Source: Pseudonocardia abyssalis
Lineage (GTDB): Bacteria > Actinomycetota > Actinomycetes > Mycobacteriales > Pseudonocardiaceae
Direction: 5' to 3'
Assembly (NCBI RefSeq): GCF_019263705.2
Contig: NZ_JADQDK010000001.1
Span: 1,984,001-2,048,000, forward strand
Length of the DNA: 64,000 nt
Shown: piece by piece, positions 8,980 to 18,057 of the stretch
Position numbering within the stretch: position 1 is the stretch's first letter
Layout: each line of letters starts with the position of its first letter
Position numbers and translations under genes: made by a program
The notes under the pieces: model-generated
Seen by the model: only the letters and a program-made list of their open reading frames with translations
Told to the model about the DNA's origin: nothing
The model's database searches: none

Positions 8980-10077
8980 TCAGCTCAGGCGGCGCAGGCC
9001 GTCGGCGAGGCGGCGCAGGGTGTCGAGGTCGCGGGCCCACGACCTCTCGGGCAGCCCGGTCGTGCCGCCCGACCGCGGGGCGGGCACCACCCGCACTCCC
9101 CGGGCGGAGCGGCGGCGGGGCAGGACGACCGCCGGAGCATCGGGGCGGCTCAGCTCGGCGAGGGCGACGGCCGCCCGGGCCCCGTCCCCGGTGCGGGCCC
9201 GGTCGGCGACCAGGCCGGCCAGCGCGGGCTGCTGCGGCGCGGGCCGTGCCGTGCGCGGGGCCGGGACGGGGGGCGCCGGATCGGCCGACCTCGGGAGCGG
9301 CACGGCGGTGGACGGCACCGCGGCGGCGGGCGACACGGCGGCGGGCGACACGGCGGCACCGAACAACGACGGGGCGGTGGACATGGTGGTCGTGGTGGAC
9401 GACGGCGTGGCACCGGGCGGCCCAGGGACATCAGGCGACACAGGGACATCGGACGGAGCCGGGGCCGGGGCCGGGGCGGTCACCACGACCGGGACCGCGA
9501 CGACGGGCGGGGCGGGGACCGGGGCGAACGCCGGGGCAGGCGGCCGGACGGCCGGCGGACCGACCCCGGACCCGCCGTGCGCACCGGGGTCGTGATCGGC
9601 GGCCACCCGGGCCGGGCCGAACGTCAGAGCCGACGCCGACCGGGGCGGCCCCGACGCCGGGTGCACCGCAGCGGGGACGGCCTCGACGGGAGCGACGGCC
9701 CGCCGCACCGCGTCGTGGAACGCCGGGTCGGCCAGGGCACGGCGGGCCCGGACGGTGTCGGCCCGGCCCACGTCCAGCCGCAGGTGCACGAAGACCCCGG
9801 CGACCGTGGCGGGCCGCAGCACGTGCACCGAGCGGTCGGTGGTGACCACGACGTCGTCGAGACCGCCCGTCCCCAACGCCATCGCCTCGCGGAGCAGGCC
9901 GACCACCGTGGCCGGGTCGTCGACACCCGGGACGGTGGCGTCACCGGGCTCGGGACCGGCTCCCGCCGTGGCGACGACGGTGCCAGTGCGGCCGTCGACG
10001 ACGCGGACGGAGCGCGCGCCGGCACGCGTCGACAGCTCGACCAGTGCGGCGACGAGCCGGGGGGCGGGGACAGCCAT
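8980..10077 (-). CDS. Roadblock/LC7-like domain protein with Pro/Ala-rich linker and conserved C-terminal tail (paralogue A)
   Basis: 365 residues from the ATG at 10077 (MAVPAPRLVAALVELS). Residues 1-110 form a small alpha/beta domain with VRVVDGRTGTVVATAG, a hydrophobic strand DDVVVTTDRSVHVLRP and FVHLRLD...ARRALAD. This is the same layout as the next three genes upstream. A disordered Pro/Ala/Val segment follows (about 140-330). The protein ends in ARDLDTLRRLADGLRRL, which closely matches the tail of paralogue D. I recognise the fold only by pattern (Roadblock/LC7-like); no function is known. It is the last gene of the four-paralogue run before thrS. Confidence 0.6.
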   Translation of the reverse strand: MAVPAPRLVAALVELSTRAGARSVRVVDGRTGTVVATAGAGPEPGDATVPGVDDPATVVGLLREAMALGTGGLDDVVVTTDRSVHVLRPATVAGVFVHLRLDVGRADTVRARRALADPAFHDAVRRAVAPVEAVPAAVHPASGPPRSASALTFGPARVAADHDPGAHGGSGVGPPAVRPPAPAFAPVPAPPVVAVPVVVTAPAPAPAPSDVPVSPDVPGPPGATPSSTTTTMSTAPSLFGAAVSPAAVSPAAAVPSTAVPLPRSADPAPPVPAPRTARPAPQQPALAGLVADRARTGDGARAAVALAELSRPDAPAVVLPRRRSARGVRVVPAPRSGGTTGLPERSWARDLDTLRRLADGLRRLS

Positions 10078-10162
10078 CGCGGCATACTCCCGCACCGGGC
10101 GGGGCCCGCGGGGACCTGCCCATCCGGACACGCCCGATTACGCCGAACGGCCCAGCCCCAGG

Positions 10163-11020
10163 TCAGCCCTCGTCCGGTGGCTGCCGCCGCGGGCCGGGCG
10201 CCAGCGCGGCGATCGGGGCGCGCGGGCGGTCCGGCTGCAGATCGGCCGGGGACGGGGCTCCCTGCGACGGCGGCACCGCCCGGAGGATCGGCGGGCAGGG
10301 CGGCAGCACGTCGTCACCGAGTGCCAGCGCCGCACCGGCCGCGTCGTGCCGGACCGTCCGCCCGAGGGACAGCAGGGCCGCGTCGCCACCGTGGGCCCGC
10401 GCGGCGACCGGCCGCTCGCGGCCGACCGGCGCAGCGACGCTGGGTGCCGGGCCGGGAGCGGCCGCACCGCGGATCGGAGCCCCAGGACCGGGAACCCCAG
10501 CAACAGGAATCCCAGCAACAGGAATCCCAGCAACAGGAACCCCGGCAACAGGAACCGCGGCCGGATCCGGCGGGGTGGGCCGGCTCAGCGCACCGGGACG
10601 GCGCGCCATGGTGGGCCCCGCCGTGAGGGCCGCGGCCGACACCACCCGCAACCGCCGCCGCGCCCGCTCCAGCGCCCGGCGACGACCGACGACGACGACC
10701 GAGAGCGCGAGGTGGTCGCCGTGCGGGTCGGGGACGGTCCGCACCACGTGGTGCCGGTCGTCGCCGAGGCTCGCCACGACCTCGCACCCCTCGTCCCGGC
10801 CGTCCGCACCAGCACGGACGGTCCGGACCAGCTCGGCGTGGCCTGCCCCCAGCAGCTCCAGATCCGCGCGCCCGAGGTGCGAGGACCACGCGTCGAGCAC
10901 CATCCCGCTGTCGACGTCGAGCAGCACGGCGGTGACGACCCGCCGGTCGCGCAGCAGCGGCCCGAGCACGGTCTGCAACCCGTCCGCGCGGACGTTCACG
11001 GTGTGGCGGTGCCGCGACAT
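10163..11020 (-). CDS. Roadblock/LC7-like domain protein with VAGIP repeats (paralogue B)
   Basis: 285 residues from ATG 11020. The N-terminal 125 residues carry TAVLLDVDSGMVLDAWSSH, then LGDDRHHVVRTV and LALSVVVV...RARRRLRVV, paralleling the neighbouring paralogues. The middle contains four VAG[VI]P units encoded by 15-bp DNA repeats. The rest is Pro-rich and seems unstructured. Unlike A and D it lacks the LRRL-DGLR tail. It lies 34 bases downstream of paralogue C, so probably co-transcribed with it. Function unknown. Confidence 0.55.
   Translation of the reverse strand: MSRHRHTVNVRADGLQTVLGPLLRDRRVVTAVLLDVDSGMVLDAWSSHLGRADLELLGAGHAELVRTVRAGADGRDEGCEVVASLGDDRHHVVRTVPDPHGDHLALSVVVVGRRRALERARRRLRVVSAAALTAGPTMARRPGALSRPTPPDPAAVPVAGVPVAGIPVAGIPVAGVPGPGAPIRGAAAPGPAPSVAAPVGRERPVAARAHGGDAALLSLGRTVRHDAAGAALALGDDVLPPCPPILRAVPPSQGAPSPADLQPDRPRAPIAALAPGPRRQPPDEG
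10491..10555. repeat. 15-bp repeat encoding VAGIP/VAGVP
   Basis: Unit CAACAGGAATCCCAG, about four copies with single-base differences, inside paralogue B. It gives the alternating VAGVP and VAGIP pentapeptides, an elastin-like composition. Confidence 0.85.
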
Positions 11021-11054
11021 CGGGACCGGCCTCCCCACACCCCGCGCGGGCCGC

Positions 11055-11495
11055 TCAGCGCCCGGCTGCGGCGGGGAAGAACGCCTGGTCACCCGGGCTG
11101 GGGCGACCCGCCTTGACCCCGGGTGCGGCCATGTAGAACTGCTGCTCGATGACCCGCAGGTCGCGCCGGGCCATGGCCAGGTTGGCCTGGGCGCGGTTGA
11201 GCACGAGGTAGAAGAACAGCTTCTCCTCGCTGTTGCCGTGGATCGGGCGGATGAGGTGGTACTGGGTGTCGAGGGTGATCAGGATGTCCTCGATGCCCTC
11301 GCGCAGGCCCAGCTTCTCCATGACCTCGAGCTTGGTGCGGACGACCTCGCTGTTGCCGGGGGCCGCGACGTCGAGGTCGAACTCCGGGCTGCCACCGCGG
11401 GAGCCCAGCGTCATGCCGCTGTCGTAGTCGACGATGGCGGTCGCGAATGCGCCCTTGATGTTGGCGACCATGTCGAGCGAGTGTTCGATGTTCAT
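11055..11495 (-). CDS. Stand-alone Roadblock/LC7-like protein (paralogue C)
   Basis: 146 residues. The ATG at 11495 has a clear GGAGG 8 bases upstream. It begins MNIEHSLDMVANIKGAFATAIVDYDSGMTLG, continues with GNSEVVRTKLEVMEKLG, EDILITLDTQYHLIRP, then KLFFYLVLNRAQANLAMARRDLRVIEQ. The helix-strand-strand order with YHLIRP and LFFYLVL is what Roadblock/LC7-type domains (for example MglB) look like, and comparable small proteins occur in other actinomycetes. It has no long tail, so it is the minimal member and the best conserved of the four. Likely cytosolic; a role as dimeric GTPase regulator or scaffold is inference. Confidence 0.65.
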   Translation of the reverse strand: MNIEHSLDMVANIKGAFATAIVDYDSGMTLGSRGGSPEFDLDVAAPGNSEVVRTKLEVMEKLGLREGIEDILITLDTQYHLIRPIHGNSEEKLFFYLVLNRAQANLAMARRDLRVIEQQFYMAAPGVKAGRPSPGDQAFFPAAAGR

Positions 11496-11633
11496 TGCCG
11501 AGCCTCCAGAGGCACAGATTCCGGTCGACACGGGGAGTTTGCGACCGTGACCCGTTCGGGGTCCGCCGACCGTAACCCCCACAGTTCTCGCTCGTTCATG
11601 TGACCCCCTTTTCCGCGCATTCCCGCAAGGACG

Positions 11634-12290
11634 TCAGCGCAGCGCGCGCAGCCCGTCGAGCAGCCGCCGCAGGGTGCCGACGTCGTCGGCCCAGCGTGGC
11701 ATCGGGGCGGCGGGCTCCGGGCGGGGCTCGGGGACGGCGGCGTGCCCGCGCGGCGGGGGCACGACGGCGAGTCCGGCCGGGGACGGCGGCCGGGCCCGGG
11801 AGGGCCACCGTGCCGCCCGGGCCGACGGGGTCCGGCCCGGCGGGGTCCAGGCCGCGGCCGGCGGGATCGCCGCAGGCACGCGACGCGGCAGGGGCGCGAG
11901 CTCGAGCGGAGCCACCGGATCGGACATCGATGCAGGTGGAAGCACGTTGTGTGGTCGGTCGAGCCGGACCATCGCCAATTCGCGACGGGCTGCGGCCAGG
12001 TTGGCCCGGGACCGGTCCAGGCGCAGCGCCACGAGCAACGGCCCGTGCCGTCCGCCGTCGACCGGGCGGACGAGCAGGTAGGACCGGCGCGAGGTGACCA
12101 TCAGGTCGTCGAGGTCGTCGTCGGCGAGCAGGTCGGCCGCGGTCCGGGCCCAGCGCACGACGGCGGCCGGGTCGAGCGACTCCGCACCGGCCGCGGCGAC
12201 GACGTCACCGCTCGCCCGGACGGCGGCACAGGAATACGTCGCACCGGGCAGCTGGAGCAGTTCCCGGAGGACGTCGTGGATCGTTGACAA
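11634..12290 (-). CDS. Roadblock/LC7-like domain protein with conserved C-terminal tail (paralogue D)
   Basis: 218 residues. TTG start at 12290 with AGGAAGGA upstream. The N-terminal 110 residues include ATYSCAAVRASGDVVAAAG, DDLMVTSRRSYLLVRPV and LLVALRLDRSRANLAAARREL. The last two align closely with YHLIRP and LVLNRAQANLAMARRDL of paralogue C. A basic/Pro-rich linker leads to the end RWADDVGTLRRLLDGLRALR, shared with paralogue A. It is the first gene of the four-gene run. The 271 bases upstream (12291-12561) separate it from a divergent oxidoreductase and should hold both promoters; I see no clear -35/-10 pair there. Confidence 0.6.
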   Translation of the reverse strand: MSTIHDVLRELLQLPGATYSCAAVRASGDVVAAAGAESLDPAAVVRWARTAADLLADDDLDDLMVTSRRSYLLVRPVDGGRHGPLLVALRLDRSRANLAAARRELAMVRLDRPHNVLPPASMSDPVAPLELAPLPRRVPAAIPPAAAWTPPGRTPSARAARWPSRARPPSPAGLAVVPPPRGHAAVPEPRPEPAAPMPRWADDVGTLRRLLDGLRALR

Positions 12291-12561
12291 GCGGCCGTCC
12301 TTCCTTGCTCAGAATTGTTTCACGAGACCTTCGGACCAACGGAACTCCACGCTTTCAGACGTATAGTTGCGGCCGAACACCGCAGGGCCGGCAGGTCCGT
12401 TGGACGGCAGTCCCCGGGTCGTCATGTAGGCCGGTCGAGCACATCCCAGTTCACGAACGGTGAGCGACCGGACACGGCATGCCGACGCGCGGCGGCGGGC
12501 CCGCTGGACCGAACGCGCGTCCGGGAAGAACCTCCGCACCGCGGCGGTTGCACCGGTCGTG

Positions 12562-13554
12562 GTGCCTCTCTCCGTGCTCGACCTCGTCCCCGTCGGCTCC
12601 GGCTCGACCCCCACCGAAGCGCTGCGGGCCAGCACCGCGCTGATCCGGCGCGTGGAGCAGCTCGGCTTCCGCCGCTACTGGGTGGCCGAGCACCACGGCA
12701 TGCCCGGCATCGCCAGCTCGTCGCCCGCGGTGCTGATCGCGCACCTGGCCGGGGCGTCGTCGACGATCCGGGTCGGTTCCGGCGGGGTGATGCTGCCGAA
12801 CCACCAGCCGCTGGTGGTCGCCGAGCAGTTCGGCACCCTCGACGCCCTGCACCCCGGCCGGATCGACCTCGGCATCGGGCGCGCCCCGGGCACCGACCCG
12901 CGCACCGCGCAGGCCCTGCGCCGCGGCACCGGGTCGCTGGGGGCCGACGACTTCCTCGAGCAGCTCACCGAGCTCGCCTCCTACTTCCGCGGCGAGGGAC
13001 CGGTCACCGCCGTGCCCGCGCACGGGCAGCAGCCGGACATGTGGCTGCTGGGCTCGAGCGGGTACAGCGCGCAGGTCGCGGGCCTGCTCGGGCTGCCGTT
13101 CGCCTTCGCGCACCACTTCAGCGGCGAGAACACCGACGCCGCGCTGGCCCTGTACCGCGAGACGTTCCGGCCCGGCACGCTCCAGGAGCCCTACTCGATG
13201 ATCGCCGCGTCGGTGCTCGCCGCCGAGACCGACGCCGAGGCGCAGCGCCTCGCCCTGCCGAGCGCCCTGCAGTTCCTCAAGCTCCGCCTGGGCACCCCCG
13301 GCCTCGTGCCGACGCCCGAGGAGGCCGCCGCCTACCCGTACTCGAGCCAGGAGCAGGCGTTCGTCGACGACCGGCTGGCCGGGCAGGTCATCGGCTCCCC
13401 CGACACGGTCCGCGACGGCGTGCGCGCCCTCGTCGAGCGCACCGGCGTCGACGAGCTGATGGTCGTCACCGGCGCCCACAGCGGTGCCGACCGGATCCGC
13501 TCCTACGAGCTGCTGGCGGACGCGTTCGCCCCGGCGGGCACCATGGCCGGATGA
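12562..13554 (+). CDS. Luciferase-like (LLM) flavin-dependent oxidoreductase, MsnO8-type
   Basis: 330 residues from the GTG giving MPLSVLDLVPVGSG, the usual family start; the frame is open back to 12460, so up to 34 extra residues are possible. Recognisable blocks: RYWVAEHHGMPGIASSSPAVLI, STIRVGSGGVMLPNH, LVVAEQFGTLDALHPGRIDLGIGRAPG, and a C-terminal GSPDTVRDGVRAL. Members bind FMN (or F420) in a TIM barrel and oxidise unknown small molecules. It overlaps the next gene by ATGA. Confidence 0.88.
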   Translation: MPLSVLDLVPVGSGSTPTEALRASTALIRRVEQLGFRRYWVAEHHGMPGIASSSPAVLIAHLAGASSTIRVGSGGVMLPNHQPLVVAEQFGTLDALHPGRIDLGIGRAPGTDPRTAQALRRGTGSLGADDFLEQLTELASYFRGEGPVTAVPAHGQQPDMWLLGSSGYSAQVAGLLGLPFAFAHHFSGENTDAALALYRETFRPGTLQEPYSMIAASVLAAETDAEAQRLALPSALQFLKLRLGTPGLVPTPEEAAAYPYSSQEQAFVDDRLAGQVIGSPDTVRDGVRALVERTGVDELMVVTGAHSGADRIRSYELLADAFAPAGTMAG

Positions 13555-13922
13555 CCGACCCGATCTCCGCGTTCCGCGACGCCGTCCACGCCGGTGACGT
13601 CGACGCGGCCGTGGCGCTGTTCGCCCCCGACGCCGTCTTCGTCTCCCCCGTCGTGCACCAGACCTACGTCGGGCGTGACGCGCTGCGGGCGATCCTGACC
13701 GCAGTCGTCTCCGTGTTCGAGGACTTCACCTACACCGACGCGTACGGCGACGACGACGGGCGCGTCCTGGTCTTCACCGCCCGCGTCGGTGACCGCGCGC
13801 TGCAGGGCGTGGACATCCTGAGGGCGGTGGACGGCGTGCTCACCGAGCTGACGGTGATGGTGCGTCCCTACTCGGCGGCCACCGCACTGCGCGAGCGGAT
13901 GGCGGCGCTGCTCACCCCGTAG
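13551..13922 (+). CDS. SnoaL-like/NTF2-fold protein
   Basis: 123 residues, ATG overlapping the stop of the LLM oxidoreductase (ATGA). MTDPISAFRDAVHAGDVDAAVALFAPDAVFVSP is the standard opening of SnoaL-like polyketide-cyclase/NTF2-fold proteins, followed by YVGRDALRAIL. The family includes isomerases, cyclases and non-enzymatic binding proteins; the activity cannot be deduced. The translational coupling suggests it works with the oxidoreductase. Confidence 0.8.
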   Translation: MTDPISAFRDAVHAGDVDAAVALFAPDAVFVSPVVHQTYVGRDALRAILTAVVSVFEDFTYTDAYGDDDGRVLVFTARVGDRALQGVDILRAVDGVLTELTVMVRPYSAATALRERMAALLTP

Positions 13923-13928
13923 CAGCGC

Positions 13929-14120
13929 TCAGGAGACCGCGCTGTGCACCGGGCAGTCGCACATCGGCGATGCGGTGCGCTGGGTGGGCACGAGCATCCG
14001 GGAGACGTCGACGAAGGGGTCCTCGCGGTCGGCCCGGGCGATCACCGCACCGAGCACTCCCGCGACGCCCACCGCGGACACCATCCAGACGGCGGCTCCA
14101 CCCACGACCCATGCCAGCAC
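13929..14120 (-). CDS. Small single-pass membrane protein with C-terminal CDC motif
   Basis: 63 residues from GTG 14120, chosen because GGGGAG lies 7 bases upstream. It opens with a long hydrophobic helix (VLAWVVGGAAVWMVSAVGVAGVLGAVI in two stretches), then ADREDPF, and ends in MCDCPVHSAV. It ends 6 bases from the convergent SnoaL gene. Family unknown; the Cys-Asp-Cys-Pro-x-His end could bind a metal. Confidence 0.6.
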   Translation of the reverse strand: MLAWVVGGAAVWMVSAVGVAGVLGAVIARADREDPFVDVSRMLVPTQRTASPMCDCPVHSAVS

Positions 14121-14242
14121 GTCGTACTCCCCGAGCCGTCCACCGCGGCCAGCCCTGGGCCGCGCGCACAGTTTGCGTGGTCGGACGCCCCAACACCATA
14201 GGCCGTTCGCGCACAATCGGAGTTGCGCGCAACTTCAGCGCG

Positions 14243-15463
14243 TCACCCCACCGTGGTGGCCGCCGGGACCGTCCGACGCGCGTGGACGGCGGAGAGGAAC
14301 CGGTGGACCGCCCGGACGTGGTGCCCGGTGCGCGCGGTCGGGAATCCGTCGAAGCCGTGCTGGGCGTGCGGCAGCTCGGCGAAGTACACCTCGTTGCCCA
14401 GCTCCCGCATCCGCGCGACGAACCGCCGCGACTGCCCGACGGCGACGATCGTGTCGGCGCTGCCGTGCACGACCAGGAACGGCGGGGCGCCCGGACCCGC
14501 GCGGTGCAGCGGCGAGGCGGCCAGCCACGTCGCGCGGTCGGCGGCGTACGTCGTGCCGGTGACGCCGTGCTGCACCGTGTGGTGCAGGCCGTGCTCGTCG
14601 ACGGAGAAGTCGTGCACGCCGTACACCGGCACCGCCGCGACGACGGAGGTGTCGTCCGCCTCGAAGCCGGGCTGGAACGCCGGGTCGCCCGCCGTGACCG
14701 CGGCCAGCGACGCCAGGTGCCCGCCCGCGGACCCCCCGGTGATCGCGACGAACGAGGGGTCGCCGCCGTGCTCGGCGATGTGCTCGTGCACCCACGCGAG
14801 CGCGCGCTTGACGTCGACGATCATCGCCGGCCACCGCTGCTGCGGGCCGAGCCGGTAGTTGACGGTGACGCACACCCACCCGCGGTCGACGAGGTGGGCG
14901 AGCAGCGGCGAGGCGGAGAGGGCCTTGTCCCCGCCCGTCCACCCGCCGCCGTGCACCTGCACGAGCACCGGCGCACCCGTGACCGGTTCGGCGGGACCCC
15001 ACACGTCGAGGCGCTGGGCCGGGTCGTCACCGTAGGCGAGGTCGGCCGCCCGCAGGTGCCGGCTCCGAGCCGGGCGACCGGCGGGCAACCGTCCGGGCCG
15101 GGGCGGTTCCGGGACCCCGGGCAGCGACGCGAGTGCGGCGTCGAGGACCGTCGCCGAGCGCGCAGCGTCACCACGCAGGCCCTGCAGCGCGGCGACCGCC
15201 AGACCGTCGATCGCGGTGGCGGCGTACCCCGCCGGGCCTCCGACCAGCGCGGCGCCCACCCCGGCCGCCCCGGCGAGCAGCGCCATCGCCCCGGGGGCCT
15301 CCGACGCGGGCAGACACGGCGCCGCCTGCACGATCGACGCAGGCCAGCGCCGGATCACCGGGCGCCGGGCCCCGGCCGCCCCGAGTACGCCGAGTGCCCC
15401 CACCGCGAATCCCGCACCGAGCACGGCCCGCCGCCACACCACGTTCCAGCCACCGTTGCGCAC
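14243..15463 (-). CDS. Alpha/beta-hydrolase, esterase/lipase of the BD-FAE/HSL type
   Basis: 406 residues from GTG 15463. The N-terminal ~100 residues hold hydrophobic stretches, so the protein is probably membrane-anchored. The catalytic domain follows: oxyanion motif VHGGGWTGGDK, nucleophile elbow GGSAGG, acid in HGSADTIV, and histidine in LPHAQHGF. This fits alkyl-ester hydrolases acting on small esters. It is transcribed away from the PBP gene; the 214 bases between them show nothing else I can name. Confidence 0.85.
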   Translation of the reverse strand: MRNGGWNVVWRRAVLGAGFAVGALGVLGAAGARRPVIRRWPASIVQAAPCLPASEAPGAMALLAGAAGVGAALVGGPAGYAATAIDGLAVAALQGLRGDAARSATVLDAALASLPGVPEPPRPGRLPAGRPARSRHLRAADLAYGDDPAQRLDVWGPAEPVTGAPVLVQVHGGGWTGGDKALSASPLLAHLVDRGWVCVTVNYRLGPQQRWPAMIVDVKRALAWVHEHIAEHGGDPSFVAITGGSAGGHLASLAAVTAGDPAFQPGFEADDTSVVAAVPVYGVHDFSVDEHGLHHTVQHGVTGTTYAADRATWLAASPLHRAGPGAPPFLVVHGSADTIVAVGQSRRFVARMRELGNEVYFAELPHAQHGFDGFPTARTGHHVRAVHRFLSAVHARRTVPAATTVG

Positions 15464-15677
15464 CCCGCCGACGCTACGCCTGCCGGGGGCTGGACCGAAC
15501 GGCCCAACCTGACTACGTACAGTCGCCGCGGTCGACCGCATCACCGGGACGGGGCGCGACACGCTTCCTCTCATCGGGTGATCTCGGAGCGCGCGCCACA
15601 TCGCGCCCGTGCGGTGACCCGTTGGGGGGATGGAACCTCCGGCGCCCCGGAGCGGCGAGACGAGCGGGAGGTGACCG

Positions 15678-18002
15678 GTGTCGGGTGCACACACCGTCGT
15701 CTCCACACGAGCGCCGGGCGGGCGCCGCCGGGCCGAGGCCGGTGCGGTCGGCTGGTGGCAGCCCCCGACGCGGCGCCGCGGTGGACCGGGTCAGGACACC
15801 CCCCGCGGCGACGGATCCGGCCGCCGCCGGGCGGCCCCCGGCCGGATCGGCGCACTCGTCGCGCGCCTGCGCCCCGGCGGTGGAGGCTCGCAGCACCGCA
15901 GGCCGGCGACCCCCGAGGAGCGCCGCTCGCAGCGCCTGCGGCTGATCCGCCGCACCGTGCTCGCCGGGCTGGCCGCGGGGTTGCTGGGCCCGCTCCTGGT
16001 CTTCGGCCTGGGTTGGGTGTTCTTCTCCGTCCCCAGCCCCACCGACGCGGTGACGAACCAGGTCGCACTGGTGTCCTACTCCGACGGCAGCCGCCTCACC
16101 CGGCTGGTGCCCGAGGAGGGCAACCGGATCGCGGTGGCCATCGGCGACGTCCCCCCGCACGTCCGCGAGGCGGTGCTCGCCGCCGAGGACCGCACGTTCT
16201 ACTCCAACCCGGGCTTCGACCTCACCGGCATCCTGCGCGCGGTCTGGAACCAGGTGCAGGGCGGCTCGGGCGGCGGCTCGACGATCACGCAGCAGTACGT
16301 CAAGAACGCCCTCGTCGGCGACGAGTACTCGCTGTGGCGCAAGTACAAGGAGGTCGTGCTCGCCGTCAAGATCTCGCAGGAGCGGACGAAGGACGAGATC
16401 CTCGGCGACTACCTCAACGCCATCTACTTCGGCCGCGGCGCCTACGGCATCCAGTCCGCGAGCCAGGCCTACTTCGGCAAGCCGGTGCAGCTGCTGGACC
16501 CGAGCGAGGGCGCACTGCTGGCCGGGCTGATCCAGTCCCCGTCGCGCTGGGACCCGGCGCGCAACCCGGACCGGGCCGTCGAGCGCTGGAACTTCGTGCT
16601 CGACGGGATGGTCGCGCAGGGCTGGCTGGGCGCTCCGGAGCGGGCCACGGTCCAGTTCCCCGCGACGATCGAGCCGCGCCGGGCCGCGGCCGGGGTGCCC
16701 GCCGACGCGAACGGCCACGTCGTCACCGCCGTCACCGCCGAGCTCGACTCGCTCGGGATCACCTCCGAGGATCTCGCCCAGGAGGGCCTGCGGATCACCA
16801 CGACGATCGACCCGGAGCGCCAGCAGCAGGCCGTCGACGCCGCGCAGGCGGCTCTGGAGGGGCAGCCGGACAACCTGCGCAGCGCGATGGTCGCGATCGA
16901 ACCGCAGACCGGCGGGATCCTCGCCTACTACGGCGGCGACAACGGCCTGGGCCTGGACTACGCCCGCGTGCAGCGCCTCGCCGGGTCGACGTTCAAGCCG
17001 TTCGTCGTGCTCGCCGGGCTGCAGCAGGACCCGCCGGTCGGCCTGGGCGAGACGTTCGACGGCGAGGAGGTGCCCGGGCTCCGCAACGCCGAGGGGGCCG
17101 ACTGCGACCGCTGCGACCTCAAGCAGGCCATGACGGTCTCCAACAACGTCGTGTTCAACACCCTCGCCAAGCAGGTCGGGCCGGAGAGCGTCGCCGCCGC
17201 CGCGCGGGCCGCCGGGATCACCGCGCCCCTGGACGACCCGAACGAGGGCATCGCACTCGGCAACAAGGAGGTCAGCGCGCTGGAGCTGGCCTCGGCGTAC
17301 GCCACGATCGCCGGTGGCGGGGTCTGGCACCAGCCCCACCTGGTCAGCGAGGTCGTCACGGCCGACGGGCGGGTGCTGTTCTCCGCACCGACCGAGGGCG
17401 AGCGCCGGTTCCCGGAGCGGGTCGCGCGCAACGTCGTCGAGTCGATGCTGGAGGTCGCGGGCCAGGACGGGCTCGCGCTGCCCGACGGGCGGCCGGTCGC
17501 GGCGAAGACGGGCACCGTGCAGTCGCGGTTCGACGGCGACAACAACGACGCCTGGATGGCCGGGTTCACCCCGTCGCTGTCGACGTCGGTGTGGATCGGC
17601 ACCGACATGAACACCCCGATCCGCACGTCGAGCGGCGACCCGATCAGCGGCAAGACGCTCCCCGGTGATGTCTGGCAGACGTTCATGGGCGAGGCCCTCG
17701 ACGAGGCGCCGGTGGAGACGTTCCCCCCGTACCGGCCGATCGGCGAGGCGGCGTCGGACGCACCCCCCGGCGTCGACCCGGAGGCGACGCCGACCCCGAC
17801 GCCCACCCCGGAGCCGGTCGTCACGCCGTCCTCCGAGACGCCCGTGCCACCGACGCCGGAGGTCCCGCAGGAGACCGACGCCCCGCAACCCGAACGGCCC
17901 CGCGAGCAGGACTCGCTGCTGTTCGGCAACGGCGGGGGCGACCCGGAACCGACGCGGACCACGCCGTCCACGCAGGACTGCTCGGTCACGCCCTGCGGCT
18001 AG
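15678..18002 (+). CDS. Class A penicillin-binding protein (GT51 transglycosylase plus transpeptidase)
   Basis: 774 residues, GTG with GGGAGG upstream. A basic cytoplasmic tail (~90 residues) is followed by one transmembrane helix near residues 95-118. The GT51 domain has AAEDRTFYSNPGFD, GGSTITQQYVKN and YLNAIYFGRGAYG. The penicillin-binding domain has the nucleophile in GSTFK (Ser437), SNN near residue 487 and KTGT at residue 610. The last ~90 residues are Pro/Thr/Glu-rich and extracellular, as in mycobacterial and corynebacterial PBP1-type proteins. It polymerises and cross-links peptidoglycan. Confidence 0.95.
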   Translation: MSGAHTVVSTRAPGGRRRAEAGAVGWWQPPTRRRGGPGQDTPRGDGSGRRRAAPGRIGALVARLRPGGGGSQHRRPATPEERRSQRLRLIRRTVLAGLAAGLLGPLLVFGLGWVFFSVPSPTDAVTNQVALVSYSDGSRLTRLVPEEGNRIAVAIGDVPPHVREAVLAAEDRTFYSNPGFDLTGILRAVWNQVQGGSGGGSTITQQYVKNALVGDEYSLWRKYKEVVLAVKISQERTKDEILGDYLNAIYFGRGAYGIQSASQAYFGKPVQLLDPSEGALLAGLIQSPSRWDPARNPDRAVERWNFVLDGMVAQGWLGAPERATVQFPATIEPRRAAAGVPADANGHVVTAVTAELDSLGITSEDLAQEGLRITTTIDPERQQQAVDAAQAALEGQPDNLRSAMVAIEPQTGGILAYYGGDNGLGLDYARVQRLAGSTFKPFVVLAGLQQDPPVGLGETFDGEEVPGLRNAEGADCDRCDLKQAMTVSNNVVFNTLAKQVGPESVAAAARAAGITAPLDDPNEGIALGNKEVSALELASAYATIAGGGVWHQPHLVSEVVTADGRVLFSAPTEGERRFPERVARNVVESMLEVAGQDGLALPDGRPVAAKTGTVQSRFDGDNNDAWMAGFTPSLSTSVWIGTDMNTPIRTSSGDPISGKTLPGDVWQTFMGEALDEAPVETFPPYRPIGEAASDAPPGVDPEATPTPTPTPEPVVTPSSETPVPPTPEVPQETDAPQPERPREQDSLLFGNGGGDPEPTRTTPSTQDCSVTPCG

Positions 18003-18057
18003 GACGGCCCGGCCGGAACCCGTGTCGCCGCGCCCACGGCGGGTCTACCGTGACCGG

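Noticed and set aside
8896..9595. Several long plus-strand open frames rich in Arg/Gly/Pro over the Roadblock-like region
   Set aside because: They are antisense to the minus-strand genes, which have better codon third positions, ribosome-binding sites and recognisable domain patterns.
12315..12561. Possible 5' extension of the luciferase-like gene and a TATAGT sequence near 12362 as a -10 box
   Set aside because: Family homology begins at the GTG 12562; no -35 element is at the right spacing from TATAGT, so I did not call a promoter.
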